Positions 1 through 12,600 of a stretch of DNA of 64,000 nucleotides are shown piece after piece. The stretch is from Quillaja saponaria (Eukaryota > Streptophyta > Magnoliopsida > Fabales > Quillajaceae). How positions within the stretch are numbered: the first letter of the stretch is position 1; every line of letters begins with the position of its first letter. The position numbers were made by a program, and so were the translations under genes. The stretch lies in contig CM055608.1 of NCBI GenBank assembly GCA_029379385.1, positions 32,781,048 through 32,845,047 of the forward strand, in the 5' to 3' direction. The notes under the pieces were generated by a model. It saw only the letters and a list, made by a program, of their open reading frames with translations, was not told where the DNA came from and made no database searches.

Positions 1-495
1 AGAAAGAAAGCTATTACAATTAACATATCAGCCAGGTGTCTTGGAAAATTTGTCTTCATTTCACATTACTATGAAAAGATGAAGGTGACATGGACGTAAA
101 AGCCTTCTGGACATTCTGGCAGTAATGATAAGGAGAACCTTTTCTTGAGTCCAAATCACAAGGATTGCAGCTTTCTAGATAATTAAATACTTGATGCAAG
201 ACTTAAAATTAAATATGATTAGTGTGTGCATGTGCCATCTGAAAACTATTAATGATATTCTATAAAATTATAAGCTCTATAGGTCAATAATAAGTAAAAC
301 TTAGAAACATGTCAACTTTCAATTACAAGAGCATATATATGAATTGCATCACAGTTAAATGGAATGCTTGGATGGGTAGGACACATATTCTGCAGCAAGA
401 TTCCAAATTATTAAAGAACAGCGAAACGAGAAGCAACAAAGCATTATGAGACTCAAATAAAGAAAGAACTACATTGACTTAAAGAGAATAAGAAC

Positions 496-3400
496 CTAGC
501 TAGCACAAGTACTTCAGCTTTTACAGCATGGAGACGTGAGTTGGCATATGAAGCAGCTGATTTAAGAAGCTTCAGCTTCCACAGAAGTGTTTCTCTTGGG
601 AAAATATCAGTAAAACCCTGACAATAGATCAAGCAAAAGTATTACACAGAATGACAGCCCAGTATAATCCCATTTGTATAAATATTTCATAGAAATATAA
701 CAAAATAGAAAACGCTAGAGAAACTTAAACTAAAATCCCCACCCTCTTTTTTTTTCCTACATACAACTTGGATTAACAAAATCAGCAAATTTACCTGCCT
801 TGTATTAATTTGCACCCATATTATTCAGTATACTAGAGTTAAATTTTGGGTTAAAGACGGTTTTGGTCCCTGAGGTTTACGCCATTTCTCAATTTCGTCA
901 TTGAGGATCTTCTTCATCTGGTCGGGTCATAAATGACTCAATTCTTTCTAATCAGGTCCTCCAAGATTTAGTTCTTTCTTATAGGATCCTTATTCATGTC
1001 AAGCCCATTGAATTGAGCGCGTATCCAAAGGAATTAGTTGATCTAGCTAAAATGCCTAAAGAAATTTGATATGGAATAACTTGGAGAATAACCACATTAT
1101 GATAGGGATTTATTTTTTGAGATTGAGAAAATAAAGTTCCGCTGCAAATGGAGTTGATATTCATGCGATATTTTTTTTTTTCCATGAATTGGCATTTTAT
1201 TTCTTTATCCTCTTCGAAAAGTATGTCAGCTAATTCCATTAGGCTCAACCTCACGGAGAAAATTGAAAAATGATGCACTACTCAGGTACCAAAATAATAT
1301 TTAAGCCTAAAAATTTCTTTTTTTTAATAGATAAAAGTTTATCAAAATAATGTACTTTGCACCATTGCAACTGGAAGGACCATTCCATGATCCAACTTTA
1401 GATGTTTGTGATAAAAATGAGCAGCATTTGAAGGTGATATCTATCATGAGTTTCTTTGAGTCTCCACCATCTAAAAAAATTTTGGGAATATCTAGGAGGA
1501 AAAAGAATATTGCCACTGATTGCACACTAAAGTAAAAGGATCCCTCTGATGTAAGCTGACTGATCACTGCTGTTTGCAGTAATGACAATGTACAAACTGG
1601 CTCAAATTTAGTATAAAATCCCTTACACTATACAGCCTCCAGCCAGAAAAGGGAAGTACTCCCTCCAGTTGGGACATCCTAGAATATAATTCTGAGACTA
1701 TCTTTACAAGAAAAGAAAAAAGGAAAAGAGAAAACTTGAAGAAAAGAATAGGAGAAAATAATGTACAAAATGATTCATTAATTCGAGGAATTGCTCTATT
1801 TTGTTCTGAGATATGTGAGTGTAAATACAATGAGGCATCTAATTTTAATCCGAAAAAGATTAAAAAAATGAAAAAACGCATAAACTCAAACGATTCTTAC
1901 AGGAATACGCAGCAGCCATGCTGTAAGATTGCCAGAAAATTCTTCAATTTTCTGTGTGGGTGGAAGGTTATTTTCAATATTGACCATTGCCATCTTGATT
2001 GGATCACCTAAAGTCATAAAATTATAAAGCAATAAATAGCATAAGTGATTACAACATAAATTCCAGAACTTCGATTCTCATGCCCTTGGTATATCATAGG
2101 ATCCAACTTAATAAAACAAGCTCTAAGATACTAATTTCAGACTATTCAACCTATGCACCTATGACCTAACAAGACTTCTATGAATCTATTCCTCACAAGA
2201 TAAATCCACAACCATCATTTGAAAAATTTGTTTTACCAAGGCAACCTAGAGGCAAGTTAAAAATATTAGAACATCAGAGCTCACACAAGACTGGTGGGAC
2301 TTCGAATGATATCCGCCTCCAGTCTTGTTCTTAAACTGAGAGGAGGTGTTTAGACTCTTTGATTATTAGGTAAAATCTGTGAGAGAAAATTCACAAATAT
2401 ATTTAATAAGTGTCATACATATTATTATCTATTTATGGTTCATTTGATACTTTATAACAAGTGGATAATGTTCAAGACTTTATCTAGCATATAGATATCC
2501 ATGATCATTACTTTTTCAGTGGACTAAAAATTCATGACAATGCCTGCAAGAACAAAATAGACAATTTGACATTCCACCAAACATAAAAGCTCTGCACAAG
2601 AGATTAGAGTAAATTCATAGGTAACAAGAACTAAATGTGTGGTATTGAATTTGCAACTGTCCTTTTAGCTATCTTTGCAAAACAAACAATGCAATACTTA
2701 GTTTTGAGACATAGATATTTTACCCATAATAAAACCGAGAAGATAAGGAACTGTAACATGCAGTCCATCAGGCATAGCCTCCAAGATAGGAAGCAAAGTT
2801 TGCAACTGAGATCTGCCAAAAGATGTAGCTAAGGTCGAATGCCATATTGTTAGATTTTCATAGAGGATTCACCATATATCATCAAACAGAAACATTAACA
2901 ATTATGGCCATGACAAATTGAACATGGCATCAGTGGAGTTGTGGACACACCTGGATTTGATAATATCAGTACTAGGTCAATAGCAGGATTACGAGCAGCA
3001 ACAGCAAGTGCAAGGCATCCACCAAAGGATTCCCCCACCAAATAAATTGGCTTATTTGGTGACAAAGCATGCTCCAGCCTAATAGTATCTTCAACAAGTT
3101 TCACCAATGCTGCATACAAAAATATGTAGATTAACACATAAAAGACAAATTCTTGCACAAAACTGAAAATCAATAATATCTTATGCTCCCAGATGAAAAA
3201 GATATCAGTTGAACCATCCTCCCAGATTACATGCTGAAATTTATTAAGTCAAAGTAAACTTCGAAGTTATCTTTTGAAAATAAACAATACCACATATCTA
3301 AGATACAAGATAGTGTCATCAACATCACAAAACAAATGTCACAAAGCACGACATATATGGAAATCAGTTCAGCTAAATACCTACATGTTTCTCGAACTCT

Positions 3401-5647
3401 AACTTCTCAGCTAATGCCAAATTAAGTGACCAATGTTAGTTCACCAAGAAATATCAATAGGAATTGCATGTGTTAACTGTGAAACTCTAAAAAGTATGTA
3501 GCCTCGTGCAAAACTTAATTAATCCTTCTAACTTTTTCGTAATCATGGTCTGTTAATATAATAGCACTGAAAACTTTAACTGGGATGAAAGTGGCCCAAC
3601 CCTAAGACTCTCCTCACATGGACTTTCACTTGGACCACAAAACTGAATGCAAAATAATACAAATTGCAATATTGAAACAATTTCAGAAAGGGGGGTTACC
3701 AAGACATGAAACATTCCCCTTTAAAAAATTATGCACTGATCTGATAATATGTTGAATAGCAAAATCTAGCAAAAGACTAAAGACCCCAGGACAGGAATAG
3801 CACCTGCTATGTATGTCAAACTTAACACAGTAATGTGAAAGATATTATGATCCACTGAAAGCTTTAAATCTTCCAGTAATGCATAACCGATCACCAATGT
3901 CAGTCTTCCACTTATAGTATATTAATCTTAATGTTTACCTTCCAGTTAATGACCAGAGAGTTCCAAATACAAATAGGTAGGAGGCAAAGAATTAAACAAA
4001 ATTATCTAATTATCTTTGAATGCATCAACTAAATTAATCCTACCATGACGCCACAATATAGTATGTAAAATATATGATAAACAGATCAGATCTCAAATCA
4101 AGATTTATTCAAGGGCGTGGACATTAAACACTTAACCATCCATTGTTCCACTTGTCACTTGTCCCTTCAGATCTCAAACCATTTTCCTATCATGTTCTTT
4201 TACTTTATAAGCAAATGATCAAGAAAAAAATATACCATTCTTGATTCGCAAGTTACTTATGGTCACAATTGAATAAGCAATATGCTAGAAACTACTCCAA
4301 ACTTAATAAGTCATTTCACTGCATCAACAATGAAGACAAAATGCAAGAATAACCAATAAGAGAAAAACTTAAAATACAAGAACCTTGAAATGGTGTTTGA
4401 TCATAAACAGGAATATGCAAGCACCGAACTTCAAAAGCCCTGCATTCAAGAAAGTAAGAAAAGAAAGGGGAAAAAAAACTGGAAATACATACGTCTGAGC
4501 AGCAAAGATATGTGGCTCCCTCAACTATAACTACTATTATTAATGCACAGGAGAAAAAGAAGCATGCTGAGCTGCAAAATGGATACACTATCCTATTGCT
4601 TCTATGCATAAAAGGGAATAACCCTCTGCTCCGCACCCGCCCCCCCAACAAAAAAAAGAAAGAAAAAGAGTGCACAAATAGAAGACAGCCACCCAACACA
4701 TACAGACACAGAAATACGTACTCAAGAACCACACTACTTTTCTGTTCTTGTTGCTTGGTATACAAGCATTATATCAAAGTGAATGTGCCGAAGGGTAAGA
4801 AACTGATAATGTTCGTTACATAGAACACTGTCAGCAAGACAATGCTCTGCAAGAAGCATAAACATTGACTAAATCTCTTTCAATCACTTAGACCTAAGCC
4901 CTTTTATAAGAATGTCATTTAGTACAAAAAATTAGATGTTAATATAAAGTACAAACGGCTACATAAGTATACTCATTAGCTCTTAAAATAGGAATAATGC
5001 AACTTACTTCCCAAGAGCTTTATGGTGCAACACGAGGCCCATTCCAGTACCATCTATCCCTGCATGAAATAACACCAAATAATCTTACAACTTGACACTG
5101 GACCAAATATCATTTTTTAAGTCAAGGAACAAACCAAACCTTGAACACAAGAACCCCATCCATCACACTGAACTTGACATAAGTGACAATTCAACTTGGA
5201 CTGTGTTTCCCAGAAAAGAATTCGTTACTACTTACCAGGCAAAAATAGTAGAGTTGGAGAATCTTTCAAAGGACGCCCACAATCAATGGGGCAAAACCAC
5301 CGGGGTGGCCCACCATCAGGCTTAATAATATCTTTGGCTGCATCAAAGTAATCTTCCACATTCTTAGTTCCATATCCATCATCCCAAAATAATTCCAAAT
5401 TTTCCAAAACGCTATCCTTTATCCTATTCTCATCTCTAGACTGCAACTGTCCATTGCTTTGTTCAATCAAAGACCCATTTTCCTCTTTCCGGCCAACTAG
5501 AGATGCCCCACTTACCACAACTGACTCAGATGACAACACTGTGGAATCTCCACCACCCAAACTCCTAACTTGACCTCGACACTGATACCTGTTATCTGAT
5601 TTTAAAGCAAAAAGAGGTGAAACCCGGATACCAGTAACTAATGCCAT
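496..5647 (-). CDS. PES: Phytyl ester synthase-like acyltransferase, plastid (3' part missing)
   Basis: Partial gene running off the left edge. Seven exons join in one frame: 5236-5647, 5008-5059, 4384-4439, 2951-3109, 2724-2828, 1901-2007 and 496-617, about 337 residues. All junctions are GT-AG. The start at 5647 gives MALVTG; an in-frame ATG at 5671 is possible. The first ~100 residues are polar and fit a plastid transit peptide. Family landmarks are GIDGTGMG near residue 138, HIPVYDQTPF in exon 3, the alpha/beta-hydrolase nucleophile elbow GESFGG (Ser about residue 201), ATSFGRSQLQ in exon 5, GDPIKMAMVN in exon 6 and ETLLWKLKLLK in exon 7. In Arabidopsis, PES1/PES2 esterify phytol and diacylglycerol with fatty acids in plastoglobules during senescence and stress. 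The C-terminal LPLAT-like acyltransferase half is not in the window. PES1 and PES2 cannot be told apart here. Confidence 0.9.
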
Positions 5648-6607
5648 GGCTTCTACAAGCAATAGGATCAAAATATTAGACCTTTCTCAGAAATTACCCC
5701 TTAAGAAAACAAACACCGATTTCAAGAACTAATACTAGAGAGAGAAGAGCCTAAAAAAAAACAAAAAATAAGAGCTCCCTAAACTACAATGACAGCGTCA
5801 CACATTTTATGACTGGAGCTATAACACATAGAAAAACAAAATTCCGGGGCAAATTACAAACAAATGGATTCCTGGAGGTATAATCAAGATGACAGCAATT
5901 GCTAAGTAAAACTATTTCAATAAATATGGACTCATTTCAAGGGCCAACTCAGAGAATTTCAAAAAGTAAAGCAACTAAATGACTTCAGCAAAAAAAGTAA
6001 TTTCCTAAATAACAAAAAGGGAATGCAGAAAGTTATCACTTTCCAGAAACAACTGGGTTTTGGAATTTAGCATGTTCTTGATTTACCTAATATGGGTGGC
6101 TGGCTGCAAAGGCCAACAGGACATTGGCTTCCTCAATTTCTGGTTGGGCTTTGGCCACTCGTGTCCGAGTCTTGCCCCAGCAGTTGTATTTTTTTGAACA
6201 CAAATTCCTCTTGGCGCTACATTAGACTGGAACTAAACGTAGTCCTTGGGTTGCGTATTACAAAGAAAAACGGAACCAGCCAAAGTGTCAAATCCACAAA
6301 AGTAGTTGATTACTCCCTCAAGCTCACCTATGTCCTATTGCCTATTGGATTTGGTCAACTTTTTTTTTTGGTCAATCAGGAGTCAGTTGAACGTAAAACG
6401 GTAAAAGACAAAACCACCCTCCACGACTCCATAAAATATTTTATTATAATAACTGAATTTAATACATATTAACAAGTCGTTACAAAAATTTCTAATAATT
6501 TTTATGTTAAACATAAAAATTATGCAACAAAACATCAATTTTACTAAGGGAATAAATTTAATTAATTAATTAAGAAGTCGATTATGATTATCAAATTAAA
6601 TCAAAAC
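5648..6607. other. Upstream spacer of the PES-like gene
   Basis: Expected to hold the 5' UTR and promoter of the minus-strand PES-like gene. I see no convincing coding exon. The less AT-rich stretch 6090-6300 can be read as short open frames, but these resemble no family I know. From about 6420 onward the sequence is strongly AT-rich. Confidence 0.5.
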
Positions 6608-7198
6608 GTCAAGTATATTAAGATATCTCTTATATTATGATAAAAAGTTTAATTATTTATTAAGAAAAAATCTAGTACTATTAAAGCATATAAATAAAAT
6701 ATATTTTTTTTATTTAAAGATTAGAATCATTAGATAAACCAAAAAACATGAAACATCAAGTATATTAAGATACCTCTTATATTATGATAAAAAGTTTAAT
6801 TATTTATTAAGAAAAGACCTAGTACTATTAAAGCATATAAATAAATTTTTTTTAATTTTATTTAAAGATTAGAATTATTAGATAAACCAAAAAACATGAA
6901 CCGTCAAGTATATTAAGATACCTCTTATATTATGATAAAAAGTTTAATTATTTATTAAGAAAAGACCTAGTACTATTAAAGCATATAAATAATTTTTCTT
7001 TTATTTTATTTAAAGATTAGAATCATTAGATAAACCAAAAAACATGAACCGTCAAGTATATTAAGATACCTCTTATATTATGATAAAAAGTTTAATTATT
7101 TATTAAGAAAAGATCTAGTACTATTAAAGCATATAAATAAAATATTTTTTTACTTATTTAAAGATTAGAATCATTAGATAAACCAAAAAACATGAACC
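6608..7198. repeat. Tandem array, four ~148 bp units
   Basis: Four head-to-tail copies start at 6608, 6754, 6903 and 7051, giving unit lengths of 146-149 bp. Each unit opens with tcaagtatattaagata, passes through ctagtactattaaagcat and a variable A/T-rich tract, and closes with ttagataaaccaaaaaacatg. Copies 2-4 are nearly identical apart from the length of the internal T/A run. The first copy is the most diverged. The array lies in the spacer between the PES-like gene and the 3' end of the WD40 gene. Confidence 0.93.
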
Positions 7199-9687
7199 TT
7201 CTAAGATGTTGATAATGATTTTTTAATAGAACAAAAAAAAAAAGTTAGAAATCAAAATTCTAAAAATGTCATGGACCACACAATTAGAATCATTTGAAAA
7301 CCATGTACGTAATTGTCTTTAAAGCCACAAGAAAAACTACAAAAATTAGATATTGTAGAGAGCACAAAATAAGTTAAACCTGCCTAGTGGGACTAACAAC
7401 TTAGTGAATTGGCATCTATAGGAATCCATCAATTTCAAGTCAAAAAGAGATTGAAGGGCATTAGAGGAGGTGTAACCCATGATGTTTAGGACATTGAATG
7501 GAATTAAAGTAATGACCCATTATGTAATTAGATTTTTTGTATGAGACTAAATTAATTGCTCGAATTCTGTATTGTATCATCTGCAATATGAGCCATTTTT
7601 TATTTATTTATAAATTTTGACCTAATAGCAATTAGTTCTGAATGTTGGTATGACCTAATATGCAGTTAGTTTTAAATTTTAGTATAAACTAATGGCTCAA
7701 TCTTATAAAATGTATCATGGCAATACGAAAATTTCTTATATAAATTTTACTAACGAGCTCACTAGAATATTTATTAAAGATATAAATGATTTAGCATTAC
7801 TTAATTTATGAATTATTACTTTTTAAAATAATTATTTTGTCTTAATAAGTGTCTTTAAAATATTAGTTAAAAAATTATATATTTTTATTCATACACTCAG
7901 ATTCCCAGTTTCAATCCCTCATTCTTCGGCTGATATGATACATAAAGAATGGTGAAAGTATAAGAACAACAACTTGGAAAATTTTATGCATAATCCGACA
8001 GTTTCATAAAAATTTCAATAAATAGTTTTAAGCAAATCCATCTTCAAAATAACTTACTTATAATTTACAAATTTTCAATTCAGTTATGTTTACTGAATCT
8101 CCATTATCATCTTTTAATACCAGCAGCCATCAACAATTCAACACCAATTCATTCATACCCACAAGTGAATTGATGTGCCAGTCTTAGTAACAACTTCGAA
8201 AACTAAAGTTAGACATCAAATGATGAAATTCCACTGGAATTCAGAGGGAACTTCTTGATTAAAGATAGACAAGCAATAAGAACAAGGAACAGCGCTTTAC
8301 AGGTTTAGGGGTTGGGGGCAGGGATGTCGGGGGTTGGGAAGAGATTGCAGAAAGAAATTTGGAATTATAATCGAATGACGAATTTGACACAAATAGGAAT
8401 AGTATTACTTCTAACAAAATTGGAAAAAAAAAAAAGAGAAGCTCGAATCTACAAAGCTTCCCATACTATGTCTAGGTATAATCCACAGTTCGAATCTACA
8501 AAGCTTCCCATACCTCTAAACCAACTGCCAACACCAGTAAGACCTCTCTTCATGCTTTCCATTGATTTCAACCGAGTCATCGTTTTGCCACATGCAGAGC
8601 CACCCCATTACATTGCAATCCAGAAAACTTTGCACACAAGCTAAGTTAGAAAATTTTTAGTAACACCTCCCCAATTTGGAAAGTGAAAGATACTTTAGGC
8701 ATGCTTGGAGTACGGCCACTACATATGAAGATCAATGGGTTCTTCAAACATAAGCAATTCTGATAGATACCACCAATCAATATAAGCATTCTCACAAGAA
8801 TCAATACTGTGCAGTATTTTACACAAGCATAAAGAAACCTGCAAATATCAACAATTAAGCCTAAGGACATTGCTAAGACAGAATAAAAATGGGTCCAATG
8901 GCCATGGAAAATAGGAGAAAAGAATAAGCAGATATTAGAAGGAAACGAGAATAAGATGACCAGAATCTCCTGGAAATAAAAACGAAGACAGTGATGCACA
9001 CCAAATCCACAATTTAATGGAGCTCAATTCTCAATATTTCCTTCTATAAAATATATGTCATAACTGGAAAAGGCTACCTTCTTGATCTGTAAACAACTAC
9101 CCATATCAATTAAAAAATTGTACTCATACTAATTGGTAGTTAATGCACTAAAAATTGTACATGGAATGAAATTCATGTAACAAAACATAGTTGATATGGT
9201 ACAATGTGATCCAAGGTTTCTCATTTTTCTTGAAAGAATAAAATCTAATATCTCATTTTAATAAGAAAAGAAAAGAAGCTTTTAATATATTAAAATTCAA
9301 AATTGAAATTCTCAGTATGAAAGATTCACAGACTGACTTTATTTCAATCGACAAAAAACTCCTCCAATCAGAGCTTCAATTCCTCATTGCAGATATAAAT
9401 TGTGATTTGGAGGTGTTAAACTCCATTTTTTCAAATAAAAGTCTGTCTTTTAATTGCCCTTTATGGAGAGGTAGTAAACTTCACCTTTTTAATAGATATT
9501 AGCTACCCATATGTAGCTGAATACCATTGCACTTAAGCAATTGGCAACTTCTACCTTTTCATCGTAAAAATCTCCGCATTAACAATGAATATTGGATTAA
9601 CTCAAAGAATTAACCACCACAAAAAATCTAAAAAGAAAAAAAGTTCAAGTCAGTACACACCTCTGTGATGCCACATATATTATGTAG
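7199..9687. other. Spacer and probable 3' UTR region of the WD40 gene
   Basis: No supported gene. The right part probably contains the 3' UTR of the minus-strand WD40 gene, whose stop is at 9688. A 24 bp sequence beginning tcgaatctacaaagcttc occurs at 8443-8466 and again at 8490-8513, a 47 bp period direct duplication. Short open frames in the region have no recognisable domains or splice context. Confidence 0.5.
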
Positions 9688-12600
9688 TCACCTGCCTTGA
9701 ACCACTCTGTAATTGAGAATCAGGTCATCGGATTTCTTCCATATGTAAGCTCGCACTGTGGCTAAGCTCATGTCAGGGGACAAAACCTGGAAAAGAACCA
9801 AAAGAGTTTGCTAAATTCAAGCTACATGACACAGAACAAAATAAAACAGCTAGATGTGTATATTCAGGATAAGGATTAATAAACTAAGGTCGATTATTAT
9901 CTTCTGAGTTAGCTGTGAAAATAAAATAATGAAATCGTAGAAAGGATTCCGAAGGCTGCATTGTAAACAAAAATTTACTCAACTCAACGAAGCGTTAAAT
10001 TCCAAAATAGTTAGGGTCGGCTGCATGAACATTTTCCTCCATCATAAATAAATCTACTTTAATGAAAAAAGAAGCACTTGCCTGATTGTTGCATAATATC
10101 TCTACTGAAGGCCTGAGCTTTTGCCAGGGCTTCAACCCAGACCGCGAAGATCCATCTCCACCTGATGGATGTTGTAACTGCCCTGCAGCAAGTCCAGTTC
10201 CAAATGTCCCATCGCCATTTGAAATATCCAATGGTTTGTCAAGAACCATCTTTTCTACTACATAATTGACAACCTACATCAAGAAAACAGAGGTTATTGC
10301 CAAAGGATGTCAAGAGAAGTGAAATTAACAGACTATTGTGCATAGTGTCTTTCCACTCGTCAGTCCAGACTACAGATATGCAGTGACAAAACCAGCTCCC
10401 TCGTTAACCTAACCCACCCCCTAAAAAAAAACCAAAAATAGAAAATTAAAGATGGTAAAGAAGTGAACTCAACTTGTGGACCTAAGGTCATAATTTATGC
10501 ACTTTCATTTAAATTAACCTACAAAATTTAGCCCATATACTAGGTAAATAACAAAAAGCTTTATGGTTTCCCACAACTGTTCAGACTTCAGAATGATATT
10601 TATGAAAACAACCCAAATCAAGACAATTAATTCACTTAGCAAAGAAAACTTGAATGGGTAAAATAGAATACGAGTTCAATAATTAATAAATAAATGAAAA
10701 AAAAAAAAGGACAACATGCTAACAGAAAGGAACTTGGCAGAGATTGAAGAACCTATTCTCTACATGAGATCGTGTTTCACTAAAGGCAAATCACTTATAA
10801 ACTCTCTGGCAAAAATGTAAATGCTACTGCTCCAAAAGCTCAATATCATCTCTAGCAACTTCACAATGGTGTGTGTTGTGTGTGCAGCGGGAAAACAATT
10901 CACTGCTTCATCCATGTAGGAGCAGACTGCTCCTTCTTCCGAAAAAGCATGTATCATGCAATGATTATTTTACACGCGAATTATCATGGGCTACCGAAAC
11001 TTACTTTGTGGATTCTCAAGATACGTGGTGCACTTAGTTTCCCTTGTGTGAGGATCTGGACAGTTGAACCTTCACATGGATGTAAATAGAAGCTGCACCT
11101 GTGGATAAATTCTCAAGAAGTAAATAAATAGATAAAACATATCAGTTAAGAGCACAAAACATCTAATGTCATATGGGTAAAATTTCATATGCAGTGTTAT
11201 TCAAATTGTCCATGATACTATTGGTGAAACTTTCAGTGTGCAACAGTTTCTACCATAACAGAGAAAGTCTCCGCATAACATTTTATTCCTTTCTCAAATC
11301 CAGTGACGTAAGAAAAGTAACACATCCTTTTGAAAGTAATGAGTTTTCCTTTAGGAAAATCTGAAAATAACAGAACCAAACAGCTAAAAGAATAAAAGAA
11401 ATGAAAGTTGCTTAACCAGCATGCATGAAGATGATGCATGACTTTTTTGAGTTTCAAGCTTAGATCACATTGTTTGATGGGCATTTTTATTGAACAAAAT
11501 ACATTAAGAAGACACTGAAGGGTGCAACTTCTTGTACTTAAGAGATATACAGAGTGAAGACCACCTAAGAGCAGGAACAAAGAAGAGTCGAAATCAAATC
11601 TGACAAATCTAAGAACTCCTGAATTGAGAAAGAGACAATTATAAGATGAGACGAGCCATATAACAGTGATTGATCTTAAGATAGTTATGTTTATCTCCAA
11701 CATAGCAATTCGCTAATGTCATTTTTAATGCAGGAAATGCAGCAACTATTAACCATCATAGCATACCTAAAAAGGTTGAGCCAAAAATCATTAAGGTAGT
11801 TCAGTACAGAGAAAAAGGTATATGTGATTCAACAAGGACAAATTCAATGACATGAGTATGATAGCAACCATGTGTAAAATGACAACCAGCTAAAAGATTA
11901 CTTGGTGTTTTCTCGGGTAGGCAGGCGGTTATTCAATATGCAATCCAGACACCACAAAGGAAAATCCTTCTCATCCTCAGTTCCATCTAAATCAGTAATT
12001 TTTTTCCTCCATGGACCTCCATGACTCCCCTCAGTGATAATTGAAGGAGGGGAAACAACTGAAAATTCAAATGGAGGATAAACCACGGCATCATTCTCAA
12101 TTCCATCAACCTCAACCCTTGAATGGTTAAGACTTCTAGTAGCAACATCCTTTCCAGATAACAAATCACCATTTGCTGAAGCTTGGGATCCAATTTTCTG
12201 TTTCCTTTTAACCAACCAATGAGCCAAGAGCCCTTTAAGGGTTTCTCGAGCTAAATTAACCTGCAGAATTATGAGAAAACTCATAATTTTCACTTCATAA
12301 CTTGATAGAAATGAAAAGGCATACAGGTTTGGTTATTATTATCAGATGGTTGTTGATTGTTAAAGTTCTTAAGTTTGCTCATACTGCCATGATTTGGGGA
12401 AAATGATAATAATTAATTTAGAAAAATTATACCTCCAGCATATATAAACATTACACACAAGAACATGTCTTACGATTTCTTTCAAATAGTCAAAGCCTGC
12501 TACATTCTTTTATAGAAATTTTTTTTTAAAAATGTAGAAGTGGATCTAGAATTCAATTAATTGGACATGACTCATCAATAAGTGAAAGCCAAAAATCACA

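Noticed and set aside
61..195. Possible further PES exon in the first 200 bases
   Set aside because: No frame on either strand gave the expected conserved residues after the ETLLWKLK exon; the continuation is assumed to lie off the left edge.
1640..1690. Stowaway-like terminus (tactccctccagttgggac)
   Set aside because: The matching inverted end was not found within the intron, so the element cannot be delimited.
2281..2335. Open minus-strand stretch between PES exons 6 and 5
   Set aside because: It contains an imperfect inverted pair (agactgg../..ccagtct) rather than family residues, and exon 5 joins exon 6 without it.
6092..6472. 126-codon open frame on plus
   Set aside because: No domain, no splice context and composition unlike the real genes here; likely chance in a PES promoter region.
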